A DNA stretch of 7,569 bases from Cyclobacteriaceae bacterium (lineage in GTDB: Bacteria > Bacteroidota > Bacteroidia > Cytophagales > Cyclobacteriaceae), in NCBI GenBank assembly GCA_025363495.1, contig JANYDR010000611.1, positions 1 to 7,569 of the forward strand, read 5' to 3'. Below are positions 1 to 6,441 of this stretch, in pieces. Below the pieces are notes generated by a model that saw nothing but the letters and a program-made list of their open reading frames with translations, was not told where the DNA came from and searched no databases. The position numbers and the translations under genes are program-made. Every line of letters starts with the position of its first letter. Position 1 is the stretch's first letter.

Positions 1-1
1 T

Positions 2-895
2 CCCTTCCTCTATGCCGGAGAGTGGGACATACGGGAAAATCATTTACAGACAATTCATGTTGTGCGCGGCGGTAAAGTTGTCTGGTCGTATGGTATTCCA
101 ATTAAAGATTCCGCAAAAAATGAAATACAAGAATTGGGTGATGCCTTTATGCTAGCCAACGGCAATATTCTTTTTTCGCGTAAGGTCGGGGCCAGCGAGA
201 TCACACCGGATAAAAAAATCATCTGGAATTATGAAGCACCACCAAAGGCAGAAATTCATACTACTCAGCCAGTAGGCAAAGATCGGGTGATGATCATGCA
301 GAATGGAAATCCTGCGAAAATAATGATCATTAATAAGATCACTGGTAAAGTTGAAAAGGAACTAATCATTCCAACCGAACGACCTGATAGTCCGCATGGA
401 CAATTTCGTCATGTGCGAATGACGAAGGCAGGTACTTTTCTCGTTCCTCATATGTCAGGTCGTGTTGTTGAATATGATGAGACAGGAAAAGAAATATGGT
501 CTTACAATACTCCTTCCCCCTGGGCTGCCGTCCGATTAAAAAATGGTAACACATTAATCAGTGGCGATGGAGGCGGCTACGCGCGCGAAGTGAATGCTAA
601 AGGTGAAATTGTATGGGAGTTTACACAGAAAGATGTGCCCGATATTAAAATTTTTAACGTTCAGGAAGTAAGTCGTTTGGCCAATGGAAATACAATCATC
701 TGCAACTGGTGTGCCGGTGGGCTAAAAAATCCGAGCGACTGGCCCACGTCAGTACAAGTACTCGAGGTAACACCTGACAAGAAAGTTGTTTGGGCATTGG
801 GTTCATGGAAAGCCCCTGCTGATTTGGGGCCGGCGTCATCACTTCAATTATTGGATGAGCCTGGCGTTGTGGAGAATGGAGATTTGCAGAGGTGA
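2..895 (+). CDS. Beta-propeller (PQQ-like/arylsulfotransferase-like repeat) protein, 5' end missing
   Basis: The frame is open from the left edge, so the real start lies outside the window; the GTG at 62 is only an internal codon. About 297 residues are visible and the stop is TGA at 893-895. The protein is built of recurring blades. Strands ending in an aromatic pair (KVVWSY, KKIIWNY, GKEIWSY, GEIVWEF, KKVVWAL) alternate with turn motifs (LANGNILFS, LKNGNTLISG, LANGNTIIC). This pattern is typical of beta-propellers of the PQQ-like or arylsulfotransferase-like type. A CNWC motif at 701-712 could be a disulfide or metal site. Such proteins are usually exported, but the signal peptide region is not in the window. 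No PQQ-enzyme catalytic residues can be identified, so a binding or scaffold role is as likely as an enzymatic one. It converges on the TPR gene with no clear terminator between them. The fold call is fairly secure; the function is unknown. Confidence 0.85.
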   Translation, partial: PFLYAGEWDIRENHLQTIHVVRGGKVVWSYGIPIKDSAKNEIQELGDAFMLANGNILFSRKVGASEITPDKKIIWNYEAPPKAEIHTTQPVGKDRVMIMQNGNPAKIMIINKITGKVEKELIIPTERPDSPHGQFRHVRMTKAGTFLVPHMSGRVVEYDETGKEIWSYNTPSPWAAVRLKNGNTLISGDGGGYAREVNAKGEIVWEFTQKDVPDIKIFNVQEVSRLANGNTIICNWCAGGLKNPSDWPTSVQVLEVTPDKKVVWALGSWKAPADLGPASSLQLLDEPGVVENGDLQR

Positions 896-994
896 TACGA
901 ATGCAAAGTAACTGGTGGTTGGTAAGCGGTAGTTCGCACTTTGTGTTAAAGGGTCTACATATCCAATCAGCTGGGCTCTACCGTGTACCGCCCC

Positions 995-2119
995 TTAGAA
1001 TTTTCCCATATCCTGCATTCTTTTCTTTGCATACTCTTTGGCACGACGAATGGTATCATCGGATTGAAGATATTTCTCGTAATAGGTAAGAGCGGTGGCC
1101 TTGTCTTTATAATAAATGTCATAGGTGCGGGCCAGATGATAAAGCAAGATACCTTCCTTTGAATAATTGTATGCTGCCCGGTAGGCTTTGATAGCACCAT
1201 TATAATCTCCCATTTCCTCGTAACTCTGTCCTATCTGAGAGTAGTACGTAGATGTATTTTCGGAGATTGATTTCTGAGCCGCCAACTTAAAGAAGTTTAT
1301 CGACGAAGGAACATCTCCTAGTTCGCGGGAAGCGACACCCATATAATAATAGATCCACTCACTTTCGTAGCGGCTCATCATCATGAAATTCATGCACGTC
1401 ACTACCTTCTTGTAATCAGCAAGATGAAAGTAGCTCACGCCCAGAAGCCGTGCATGGACCGCTAGAGTATCTGATTTCTCCAAGAGATTGTTGACTGTTA
1501 TAATAACGGATTCGTATTTTTTTTGCTCTAATGCTGCTTTTGCTTTCAATAATAGCAATGGCTTATATTGGCCATCCACCGCAAGGGCTAAGTTTACAAC
1601 ACTGTCAACGCCTTCATACTCTTCCAGATCCATTAGAATGGTTCCAAGTGACAAAGATGCTTCTGTGTCTGCGGGATTAAGATTCAGCGCTTTCTTATAG
1701 AGAAGTTTGGCAGTCGTCATATCGTCCATACGCGATGCCATGTGCCCCGCCTGCTTGCAATAGTAGCTATTGGTTGAGTCTATACTCATCAACCTACTAA
1801 AGCTTAATAATGCTTTTCCGAAATCGCCATCACGGGAATATAATTGTCCAAGTTGATTTAATGCCGTGATATTCTTAGAATCCATCATTAAAACCCGTTC
1901 GTAAGGGCGAACTGCCAGTCCGGATGCCCCAAGCCGGAAGTGGCACTGACCAATGCGAAGAAGGACATCCTGATCCAGACTATCTCCTTTTGATAAAACG
2001 TCAAGTGCTTTTGCAAATTTGTAGTTAGCCATCAGCGAGTCTGCCCGCATGATTAAGCTGTCTTGCGCTGTAGCCGAAACTGCTATCAACAAGGATAATA
2101 TGAATATGGTATGTTTCAT
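995..2119 (-). CDS. Exported tetratricopeptide-repeat (TPR) protein
   Basis: This 374-residue protein starts at ATG 2119-2117. Residues 1-19 form a signal peptide with a hydrophobic core and a probable cleavage site after ATA/AQ, so the protein is likely periplasmic. Nearly all the rest is about ten 34-residue helical TPR units. Good examples are residues 51-84 (LLRIGQCHFRLG ending in RVLMMDSKN), 85-118 (ALNQLGQLYSRDGDFGKALL), 119-152 (ending in ALNLNPADTE), 289-322 (YYSQIGQSYEEMGDYNGAI) and 323-356. The A/G-Y-A/L-P spacing is the usual TPR signature. TPR arrays hold protein partners; no catalytic domain is attached, so it is probably an adaptor. It lies 74 bp downstream of the permease on the same strand with no recognisable terminator or promoter in the gap, so co-transcription is possible. 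If so, the premature stop in the permease could lower its expression by polarity. The fold is certain; the partner is unknown. Confidence 0.88.
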   Translation of the reverse strand: MKHTIFILSLLIAVSATAQDSLIMRADSLMANYKFAKALDVLSKGDSLDQDVLLRIGQCHFRLGASGLAVRPYERVLMMDSKNITALNQLGQLYSRDGDFGKALLSFSRLMSIDSTNSYYCKQAGHMASRMDDMTTAKLLYKKALNLNPADTEASLSLGTILMDLEEYEGVDSVVNLALAVDGQYKPLLLLKAKAALEQKKYESVIITVNNLLEKSDTLAVHARLLGVSYFHLADYKKVVTCMNFMMMSRYESEWIYYYMGVASRELGDVPSSINFFKLAAQKSISENTSTYYSQIGQSYEEMGDYNGAIKAYRAAYNYSKEGILLYHLARTYDIYYKDKATALTYYEKYLQSDDTIRRAKEYAKKRMQDMGKF

Positions 2120-2193
2120 ATGTAGAGTTTTTGGTGGATCAGAATTCGTACATTACTTAACTATAGCTACCGAACCACCAACCTCCAATACCC

Positions 2194-4311
2194 CTACTCA
2201 TACTTCAATGCCTTTACTGGATTCGCCAAGCTCACTTTTAATGAATGATGCAAGATTGCCAGAAGTGCAATTGTCACCGCTCCCACACCGGTAAGTAAGA
2301 ATATCCAAACTGATATACTGGTATGATAAGCAAAATTCTGAAGCCACTTTTCCATAAAATAATAGGCCACCGGCCATCCAATCAGATTCGCGATCAATAC
2401 TAGCTTGATGAAGTCGATCGACAAGACCTGAATCAGTCGTGTAGTCGACGCGCCAACGACTTTTCTGATTCCGATCTCTTTTGTTCTTCTCTTTGTCATG
2501 AATGCAGTAAGGCCAAAGAGGCCCAGTCCACCAAGAAGTATTGATAAGAGAGAGAATGAAACAAATATTTTCAGGAAGCGATCTTCGGCTGTGTAGTTTT
2601 TTTGAATCTCATCATCCATAAATTCAAACTGGAAAGGAAGATCCGGGGCCATCTTCTTCCATACTCCTTCCAGGAACTGAATTGTTTCACGCGGCCTTCC
2701 ATTGGCAATTCTAACTTGCATCCAGAGATATCCTTCAGTACTTTCGGATACCAAAGAAAATACCATGGGACCAACAGCGGAGTGAAGAGAAGCAAAATGG
2801 GAATCTTTCACTACCCCAATAATAGTGGCGTCTTTTTCAAACCACTTCGAGCCAGTAAATGTATAACCAAATAGTCGCGAGCCCACTGGCTTTTCCCTCT
2901 TCAGAAATTTAGCAGCGGATTCGTTAATGATATATGATTTCTTTAGATCGGATGGGAAATCTTTGGAAAAAGAACGACCATCCGACATGCTGGCTCCCAT
3001 GCTTTCAAAAAAATCATAAGAGACAGCCAGCGAGGGAATCGTAATCTGATCTTTTTCTCCCTCTATTTTATAGGGCCTCCATCCGGCTATACCGTGCGTC
3101 ACCTTGTTACTCGTCGCTGATACCGCAAGTACGCTGGCATTTCTCTTCATTTCATCTTTCATGACTTCATACTTATCAGCGATGTCTTGTGATTGAAACG
3201 GGATCATTACAAGGTGTTCGGGATCAACCCCCAGATCTTTATTTCTGATGAACCTGATTTGTTCTATTACGATGAGTGTTGATGCAATAAACGCAATGGA
3301 AATCGTGAACTGAAATGTTATTAAGAAGCTTCTGAAGTATGATTTGCTTTTAAGGGATAACTTGCCTGAAAGTACGCTAACTGTCCCCATCTTCAGTAGT
3401 GTCAACGCAGGAAAGCTCCCGGCAATTAATCCTATGATCACGATCAGTCCAGCCAATCCTAAACCAATACCCAAATTGCTTAATAAATTGATCTCCAGGG
3501 ATTTTCCGCTGACCAGGTTGAAAAACGGCATTGCCAAAATTGCAATAATCACTGCCAGCACTGCACTGATGCAAACCACTAGTAATGATTCCGTCTGGAA
3601 TTGAGCGAGCTGCATCCGTGTGGTGGAACCGAATATTCGTTTCATGCTCACCTCCTTGATTCTTTGAAGCGAACCTGCCATTGAGAGATTGATGTAATTG
3701 ATACACGCTAATATGAGGATAATGAGGGCGGCTGTTGAGAAAATGTAGACCGTGGTTTCACTTCCATTCGCCTCTATTTCTCCCTTATTCAAGTTGGACT
3801 TTAAATGAATTGAAGTCACTTGCTGTAAAAATAATGTAGGATGCTTGTCCTGTCCCCATTGCTTTTTGACCAGCTCGTTAATAGCGCCTTCTGCTTCGCT
3901 CCTATTCAAGTCTTTCCCCGCTTTAAAATAGGTGTACATGTTTGTACCTGAATAATTGTGAAGGACCCAGTCCGGGAACCACTGAACGACACCTGACATT
4001 GGGAAAATGATCTTGCAGGTGAAATGCGAGTTGGGCGGGAATGGCTTCATCACCCCGGAAACTTTAAACAGCTTGCCATTCAGCTCAACGGATTTCCCCA
4101 TTGGGTCTTCCCTTCCAAAGTACTTCTCACCTGTACTTTGATCGAGTACGAGACTGCTCGGATCGTCCAATGCCGTAGCAGGATCTCCAGTAACAAATGG
4201 CAATGAAAAAATATCGAAGAATGTAGAGTCGGCATAAACAATATAATCCTGCATGTACTTGTCCTTACCATTGATGGTGATCATTTCATATTGAAAATCT
4301 ACTCTCACCAT
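2194..4311 (-). CDS. C-terminal fragment of the ABC permease: both FtsX blocks
   Basis: The first ATG after the in-frame stop (4311-4309) opens 705 codons. Predicted membrane helices are near residues 187-210, 242-263, 282-304, 325-350, 582-606, 630-652 and 665-687. The two cytoplasmic coupling segments that contact the ATPase are well preserved: RIKEVSMKRIFGSTTRMQ (218-235) and RRTKEIGIRKVVGASTTR (608-625). The C-terminus ends in the usual NPVKALKYE. Lacking helix 1 and the start of the periplasmic domain, it has seven helices instead of eight, which would reverse its topology if it were made alone. An AAAGGAG stretch lies 8 bases before the ATG and could permit restart, but those bases also code for K-G in the intact protein and Bacteroidota seldom depend on such sites. 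This is more likely the remainder of the broken gene than a separate gene. Apart from the one stop the frame is undamaged, so any inactivation is recent. Confidence 0.7.
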   Translation of the reverse strand: MVRVDFQYEMITINGKDKYMQDYIVYADSTFFDIFSLPFVTGDPATALDDPSSLVLDQSTGEKYFGREDPMGKSVELNGKLFKVSGVMKPFPPNSHFTCKIIFPMSGVVQWFPDWVLHNYSGTNMYTYFKAGKDLNRSEAEGAINELVKKQWGQDKHPTLFLQQVTSIHLKSNLNKGEIEANGSETTVYIFSTAALIILILACINYINLSMAGSLQRIKEVSMKRIFGSTTRMQLAQFQTESLLVVCISAVLAVIIAILAMPFFNLVSGKSLEINLLSNLGIGLGLAGLIVIIGLIAGSFPALTLLKMGTVSVLSGKLSLKSKSYFRSFLITFQFTISIAFIASTLIVIEQIRFIRNKDLGVDPEHLVMIPFQSQDIADKYEVMKDEMKRNASVLAVSATSNKVTHGIAGWRPYKIEGEKDQITIPSLAVSYDFFESMGASMSDGRSFSKDFPSDLKKSYIINESAAKFLKREKPVGSRLFGYTFTGSKWFEKDATIIGVVKDSHFASLHSAVGPMVFSLVSESTEGYLWMQVRIANGRPRETIQFLEGVWKKMAPDLPFQFEFMDDEIQKNYTAEDRFLKIFVSFSLLSILLGGLGLFGLTAFMTKRRTKEIGIRKVVGASTTRLIQVLSIDFIKLVLIANLIGWPVAYYFMEKWLQNFAYHTSISVWIFLLTGVGAVTIALLAILHHSLKVSLANPVKALKYE

Positions 4312-4356
4312 TTCATCAACTCCTTTCAGCTTCCCATCTATTAGAGGGAGTAATGT

Positions 4357-4806
4357 TTAAGAGGAGCTTGCAGAGGTAATTGGATTTTCACCACCCTGAT
4401 AGTAGTTCCCGGCAATTCTGTAAAGCCTGTCACTATCCTTGAAATGTTTGTCATAGCTTAACTCATCCTTTACATATAAAGTAATAAGGATACACGCGGC
4501 GAGGCTTACCGAAAGACCTATTAGATTGATTGCTGTGTACAGCCTGTTCTTAACCAAGTTCCTTTTGGCAATTTTTAGATTCGTGGTTAGCATAAATATG
4601 TTGGTTCGGCGTTTTAGCGCTTGTTTAACAATTAATCTGAATGGGATTACGCTAACGATATCGGACAGGAATTTAGCATTTGCATGAACCCTTCCCTGCT
4701 TCAGGCGATGTTCATATAACTCAAGGAAGTCTCCTTTAAGGTCCTGCCGACTGGATGGACACAACACGTCTAACAGCCATGTTACTATTTTAGGAGGCGT
4801 CTTCAT
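4357..4806 (-). CDS. N-terminal fragment of the ABC permease: prefix domain plus first membrane helix
   Basis: This 149-codon piece begins at an ATG that overlaps the padR stop by one base (TAATG), which suggests translational coupling. Residues 1-62 match the permease prefix domain found on PadR-linked transporters: PPKIVTWLLDVLCPS, a charged GDFLELYEHRLKQG segment, then a weakly hydrophobic FLSDIVSVIPFRLIV. Residues 73-88 (NLKIAKRNLVKNRLY) are the basic entry helix of MacB-like permeases, and 89-112 form transmembrane helix 1. The sequence then enters the periplasmic domain (DELSYDKHFKDSDRLYRIAG, a family hallmark) and ends abruptly after ITSASSS. That end lies in the middle of the domain, so this product alone should not work as a permease. 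Confidence 0.7.
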   Translation of the reverse strand: MKTPPKIVTWLLDVLCPSSRQDLKGDFLELYEHRLKQGRVHANAKFLSDIVSVIPFRLIVKQALKRRTNIFMLTTNLKIAKRNLVKNRLYTAINLIGLSVSLAACILITLYVKDELSYDKHFKDSDRLYRIAGNYYQGGENPITSASSS

Positions 4807-5150
4807 TAATTTGACGGGAATATTTTAAAGACTCCATCGGGGATAGCTTTCCAAAGTCCCATACGACTTTCCATAGTTTCCTTTAAGACTCTTTGTCCTT
4901 TCGCCGTTACCTCGAAGAAGCGTTTTGGCTTTCCCCCTCTTATGTTCGTGGCTTCGCCAAGCCATGATAGGAGAAATCCTTTTTCTTCAAGACGATAGAG
5001 CCCAGTATGAAGCGCACCCATACTCACTGAGCGTTTTAATCTTTTTTCAATTTCTGTTTTGATTGCCAGACCATAGGCATCATCGCCGAGAACACCAATT
5101 GTTAGCATTACTATTTCTTCGAATTCTCCAAGATTATTCCGTGTGACCAT
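4806..5150 (-). CDS. PadR-family transcriptional regulator
   Basis: This 114-residue protein is a one-domain PadR-type winged-helix regulator. The opening LGEFEEIVMLTIGVLGDDAYGLAI is the usual PadR first helix region. Residues 43-58 (SMGALHTGLYRLEEKG) form the DNA-recognition helix, and 71-86 (RGGKPKRFFEVTAKG) form the wing with the family's GKP-R-FE-T-G pattern. Short PadR proteins bind DNA as dimers and usually repress their own operon. Here the gene overlaps the permease start by one base, so regulator and transporter form one translation-coupled unit, the standard arrangement for prefix-domain permeases in Bacteroidota. No Shine-Dalgarno precedes ATG 5150-5148. A perfect inverted repeat ending 8 bases upstream is the likely operator. 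The ligand or signal is unknown. Confidence 0.93.
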   Translation of the reverse strand: MVTRNNLGEFEEIVMLTIGVLGDDAYGLAIKTEIEKRLKRSVSMGALHTGLYRLEEKGFLLSWLGEATNIRGGKPKRFFEVTAKGQRVLKETMESRMGLWKAIPDGVFKIFPSN

Positions 5151-5158
5151 ATTTATCT

Positions 5159-5201
5159 ATTTGCAGGTTAAATTAACAAAATAATTATAATACCTGCAAA
5201 T
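5159..5201. promoter_or_regulatory. Perfect 10-bp inverted repeat, probable PadR operator overlapping the padR promoter
   Basis: ATTTGCAGGT at 5159-5168 is mirrored exactly by ACCTGCAAAT at 5192-5201, with 23 AT-rich bases between. The centre-to-centre distance is 33 bp, about three helical turns, which would place both arms on one face of the DNA. On the minus strand a weak Bacteroidota-type promoter fits here: TTTT at 5207-5204, 19 bases, then TTATTTTG at 5184-5177 (7 of 8 to TAnnTTTG). One arm would sit between the two boxes and the other just past the start of transcription, as expected for a repressor site. The repeat is seen directly; the binding protein and the promoter are inferred. 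Confidence 0.5.
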
Positions 5202-5217
5202 GGAAAATTATAAGTTG

Positions 5218-5250
5218 TTTGTCACGGAATTTAGGTTTTACATATCTTTA
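5218..5250 (+). promoter_or_regulatory. Bacteroidota-type promoter for the lipoprotein gene
   Basis: TTTG at 5218-5221 matches the -33 box of Bacteroidota primary-sigma promoters. After 21 bases, TATCTTTA at 5243-5250 matches the -7 consensus TAnnTTTG except for the last base. Transcription would begin near 5257, giving a leader of about 12 bases before ATG 5269 and no Shine-Dalgarno. The spacing is within the usual range. It is a consensus match only. Confidence 0.45.
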
Positions 5251-5268
5251 TAGAACACTAGCTTAAAA

Positions 5269-5781
5269 ATGAAAAAGTACAATATTCAACGATACTCGAT
5301 TCCAGGATGGTTGATGATCATTTCCGCAATTCTGATTTTATCATGCAATCCAAAAGAGGAGAAATTGAGTATTCAGAAAGCTTCACTTGTAAAAGACAGC
5401 GTCGTACTCCTGGCTTCAAGAATTGAAAAAGATATCACCGCTAATGGACCTATTGCGTGGCTGAATTACTTTGAAGACGTACCCGGCTTTTTTATGGCTT
5501 CAGAAGGACGGTTGGCATTTAAAGATTATCAATCCGCAAAGACATTTATAAAGGATACACTTGTCACCGCATTGCCAAAAATAGAATTGAGATGGTCTAA
5601 TCTTAGAGTTGATCCTCTGACAGATCACCTCGCTTCCATTGGAACAGACTTTCACGAAACTATTACCGATGCGAGTGGAAAAACTATTCTATTGGATGGT
5701 TACTTTACTGCAGTGGCCGAGGAAACAAAACTTGGATGGAAGCTAAGGAACGTACACTGGTCGGTTCTAAATGGAAACTAA
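5269..5781 (+). CDS. Small lipoprotein with NTF2/SnoaL-like domain
   Basis: This 170-residue protein has a type II signal peptide: a basic start (MKKYNIQR), a hydrophobic stretch at residues 13-24, and a lipobox ILSC with the lipidated cysteine at 26. The sequence after it, NPKEEK, puts a lysine and two acidic residues at +4 to +6. This resembles the charged export signal that sends Bacteroidota lipoproteins to the cell surface, though it is not a strict match. Residues 38-170 fit a cone-shaped NTF2-like fold: a helix (ASRIEKDITANGPIAWLNYF), a shorter helix around YQSAKTFIKDTL, then strands with IELRWSNLRVDP, LASIGTDFHETI, LLDGYFTAVAEE and a closing GWKLRNVHWSVL, a typical NTF2 ending. Many such proteins have no known activity and probably bind a small ligand. 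It is divergent from padR and may share its control. The fold call is moderate and the function unknown. Confidence 0.8.
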   Translation: MKKYNIQRYSIPGWLMIISAILILSCNPKEEKLSIQKASLVKDSVVLLASRIEKDITANGPIAWLNYFEDVPGFFMASEGRLAFKDYQSAKTFIKDTLVTALPKIELRWSNLRVDPLTDHLASIGTDFHETITDASGKTILLDGYFTAVAEETKLGWKLRNVHWSVLNGN

Positions 5782-5834
5782 ATTCAAATGACGCATGTCA
5801 TCTGAGATTGAAGCCTAACATGCTTGAGTGCTAG

Positions 5835-6380
5835 TTATTGACATTCCGCTGGCTTCACATCAAGTCCGGTACTTGCCCAGCAATCACCATAGATCGAGCA
5901 ATAGCAGATGGTATAACCTATCCGCTTATTTAAATCCCCCAAATCCATATGACGAAGTGATGAATCTTTCATATGGAAGAGTCTTAGCTCTTCACCTGGA
6001 GATATTACTCTTTTATCCACCGTCACAATAAAAGAATAGATACTATCTGACTTTCCATTCGTAATCTTTCTCATCAACTCTCTCGCTGATTTAACAGGTT
6101 GACCATCAAGGCTCAGTTTAGTGCTTTTAACAATGGCGGGACCCACACCTTTGTTTGTTACCACTAAGTAAATTCCATCAATGGTACTATACGCCATCGT
6201 CCATTCCAGATACGGCCATACGGAAGTATGTTGTTGACTCTGCATAATCTTTGTCTGGTAGATATAGACTATAAGAGACACCATGCTGATGAGGATAGCG
6301 GCGGCGGCGACAACCGATTCACTGCTGAAGGACTTTTTATTCTTAAAGAAATTGTTGGTGTTTTCTGAATGTCCTTCCAT
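5835..6380 (-). CDS. Single-pass membrane protein of unknown function
   Basis: I do not recognise a named family. The preferred start is ATG 6380-6378, giving 181 residues; a TTG two codons upstream is also in frame but less likely. The N-terminal 20 residues are polar and include KNKK. One transmembrane helix spans about 22-43 (VVAAAAILISMVSLIVYIY). By the positive-inside rule the N-terminus would be cytoplasmic and residues 45-181 periplasmic. The large domain carries VWPYLEWTMAY, a VTNKGVGPAIV segment that looks like a beta strand and turn, and a cysteine-rich CYCSIYGDCW motif (Cys 159, 161, 167, plus Cys 180). These cysteines could form disulfides if the domain is periplasmic. The gene converges on the lipoprotein gene, with 53 bp between their stops. 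It lies 61 bp downstream of the next minus-strand gene, so it may be in one transcript with it or have its own promoter. Confidence 0.8.
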   Translation of the reverse strand: MEGHSENTNNFFKNKKSFSSESVVAAAAILISMVSLIVYIYQTKIMQSQQHTSVWPYLEWTMAYSTIDGIYLVVTNKGVGPAIVKSTKLSLDGQPVKSARELMRKITNGKSDSIYSFIVTVDKRVISPGEELRLFHMKDSSLRHMDLGDLNKRIGYTICYCSIYGDCWASTGLDVKPAECQ

Positions 6381-6441
6381 TGACAAAGTTTTTTTTATAC
6401 AAAGACCACTATCAAAATTTCAAGATCAAAACATATTAAAA

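Larger units (their letters stand above)
2194..4806 (-). pseudogene. FtsX/MacB-type ABC transporter permease with N-terminal prefix domain, interrupted by one in-frame stop
   Basis: Starting at ATG 4806-4804, the frame runs 149 codons to TAA at 4357-4359. It then continues in the same frame through 15 more codons (TLLPLIDGKLKGVDE) into a 705-codon open frame ending at TAG 2196-2194. The total is about 870 codons, the usual size for the Bacteroidota permeases with a PadR-linked prefix domain. Order: prefix domain, transmembrane helix 1, periplasmic MacB-like domain, three-helix FtsX block, a fourth helix opening the second half, second periplasmic domain, and a final three-helix FtsX block. 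That makes eight helices, the normal number for a double-FtsX permease. Relatives work with a separate ATPase to move or mechanically act on envelope substrates; none is encoded here. A single base change at the TAA would restore the protein, and no frame shift is needed. It could be a true recent nonsense mutation, a sequencing error, or a stop that is read through. The family call is very secure; the pseudogene status is likely but unproven. Confidence 0.75.

Noticed and set aside
904..943. CAAAGT/ACTTTG inverted repeat after the beta-propeller stop, considered as a terminator
   Set aside because: Only 6 bp of stem, a 28-base loop and no T-run after it; too weak to call.
892..1089. Open frame on the plus strand between the beta-propeller and TPR genes
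   Set aside because: Most of it lies antisense to the TPR gene and its translation shows no family pattern; it is a chance open frame.
2131..2181. TTGGTGG/CCACCAA inverted repeat between the permease and TPR genes
   Set aside because: Seven-base arms with a 37-base loop and no T-run on either strand; likely chance.
3377..3706. 109-codon minus-strand frame inside the permease
   Set aside because: It overlaps fully conserved FtsX coding sequence in another frame and has no recognisable features.
5788..5801. ATGAC-GCAT-GTCAT hairpin just after the lipoprotein stop, considered as a terminator
   Set aside because: Stem of 5 bp with few G-C pairs and no T-run following; insufficient for a terminator call.
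6299..6307. Short GCG triplet run at the start of the membrane protein
   Set aside because: It simply encodes alanines of the transmembrane helix and is too short for a slippage-prone repeat.
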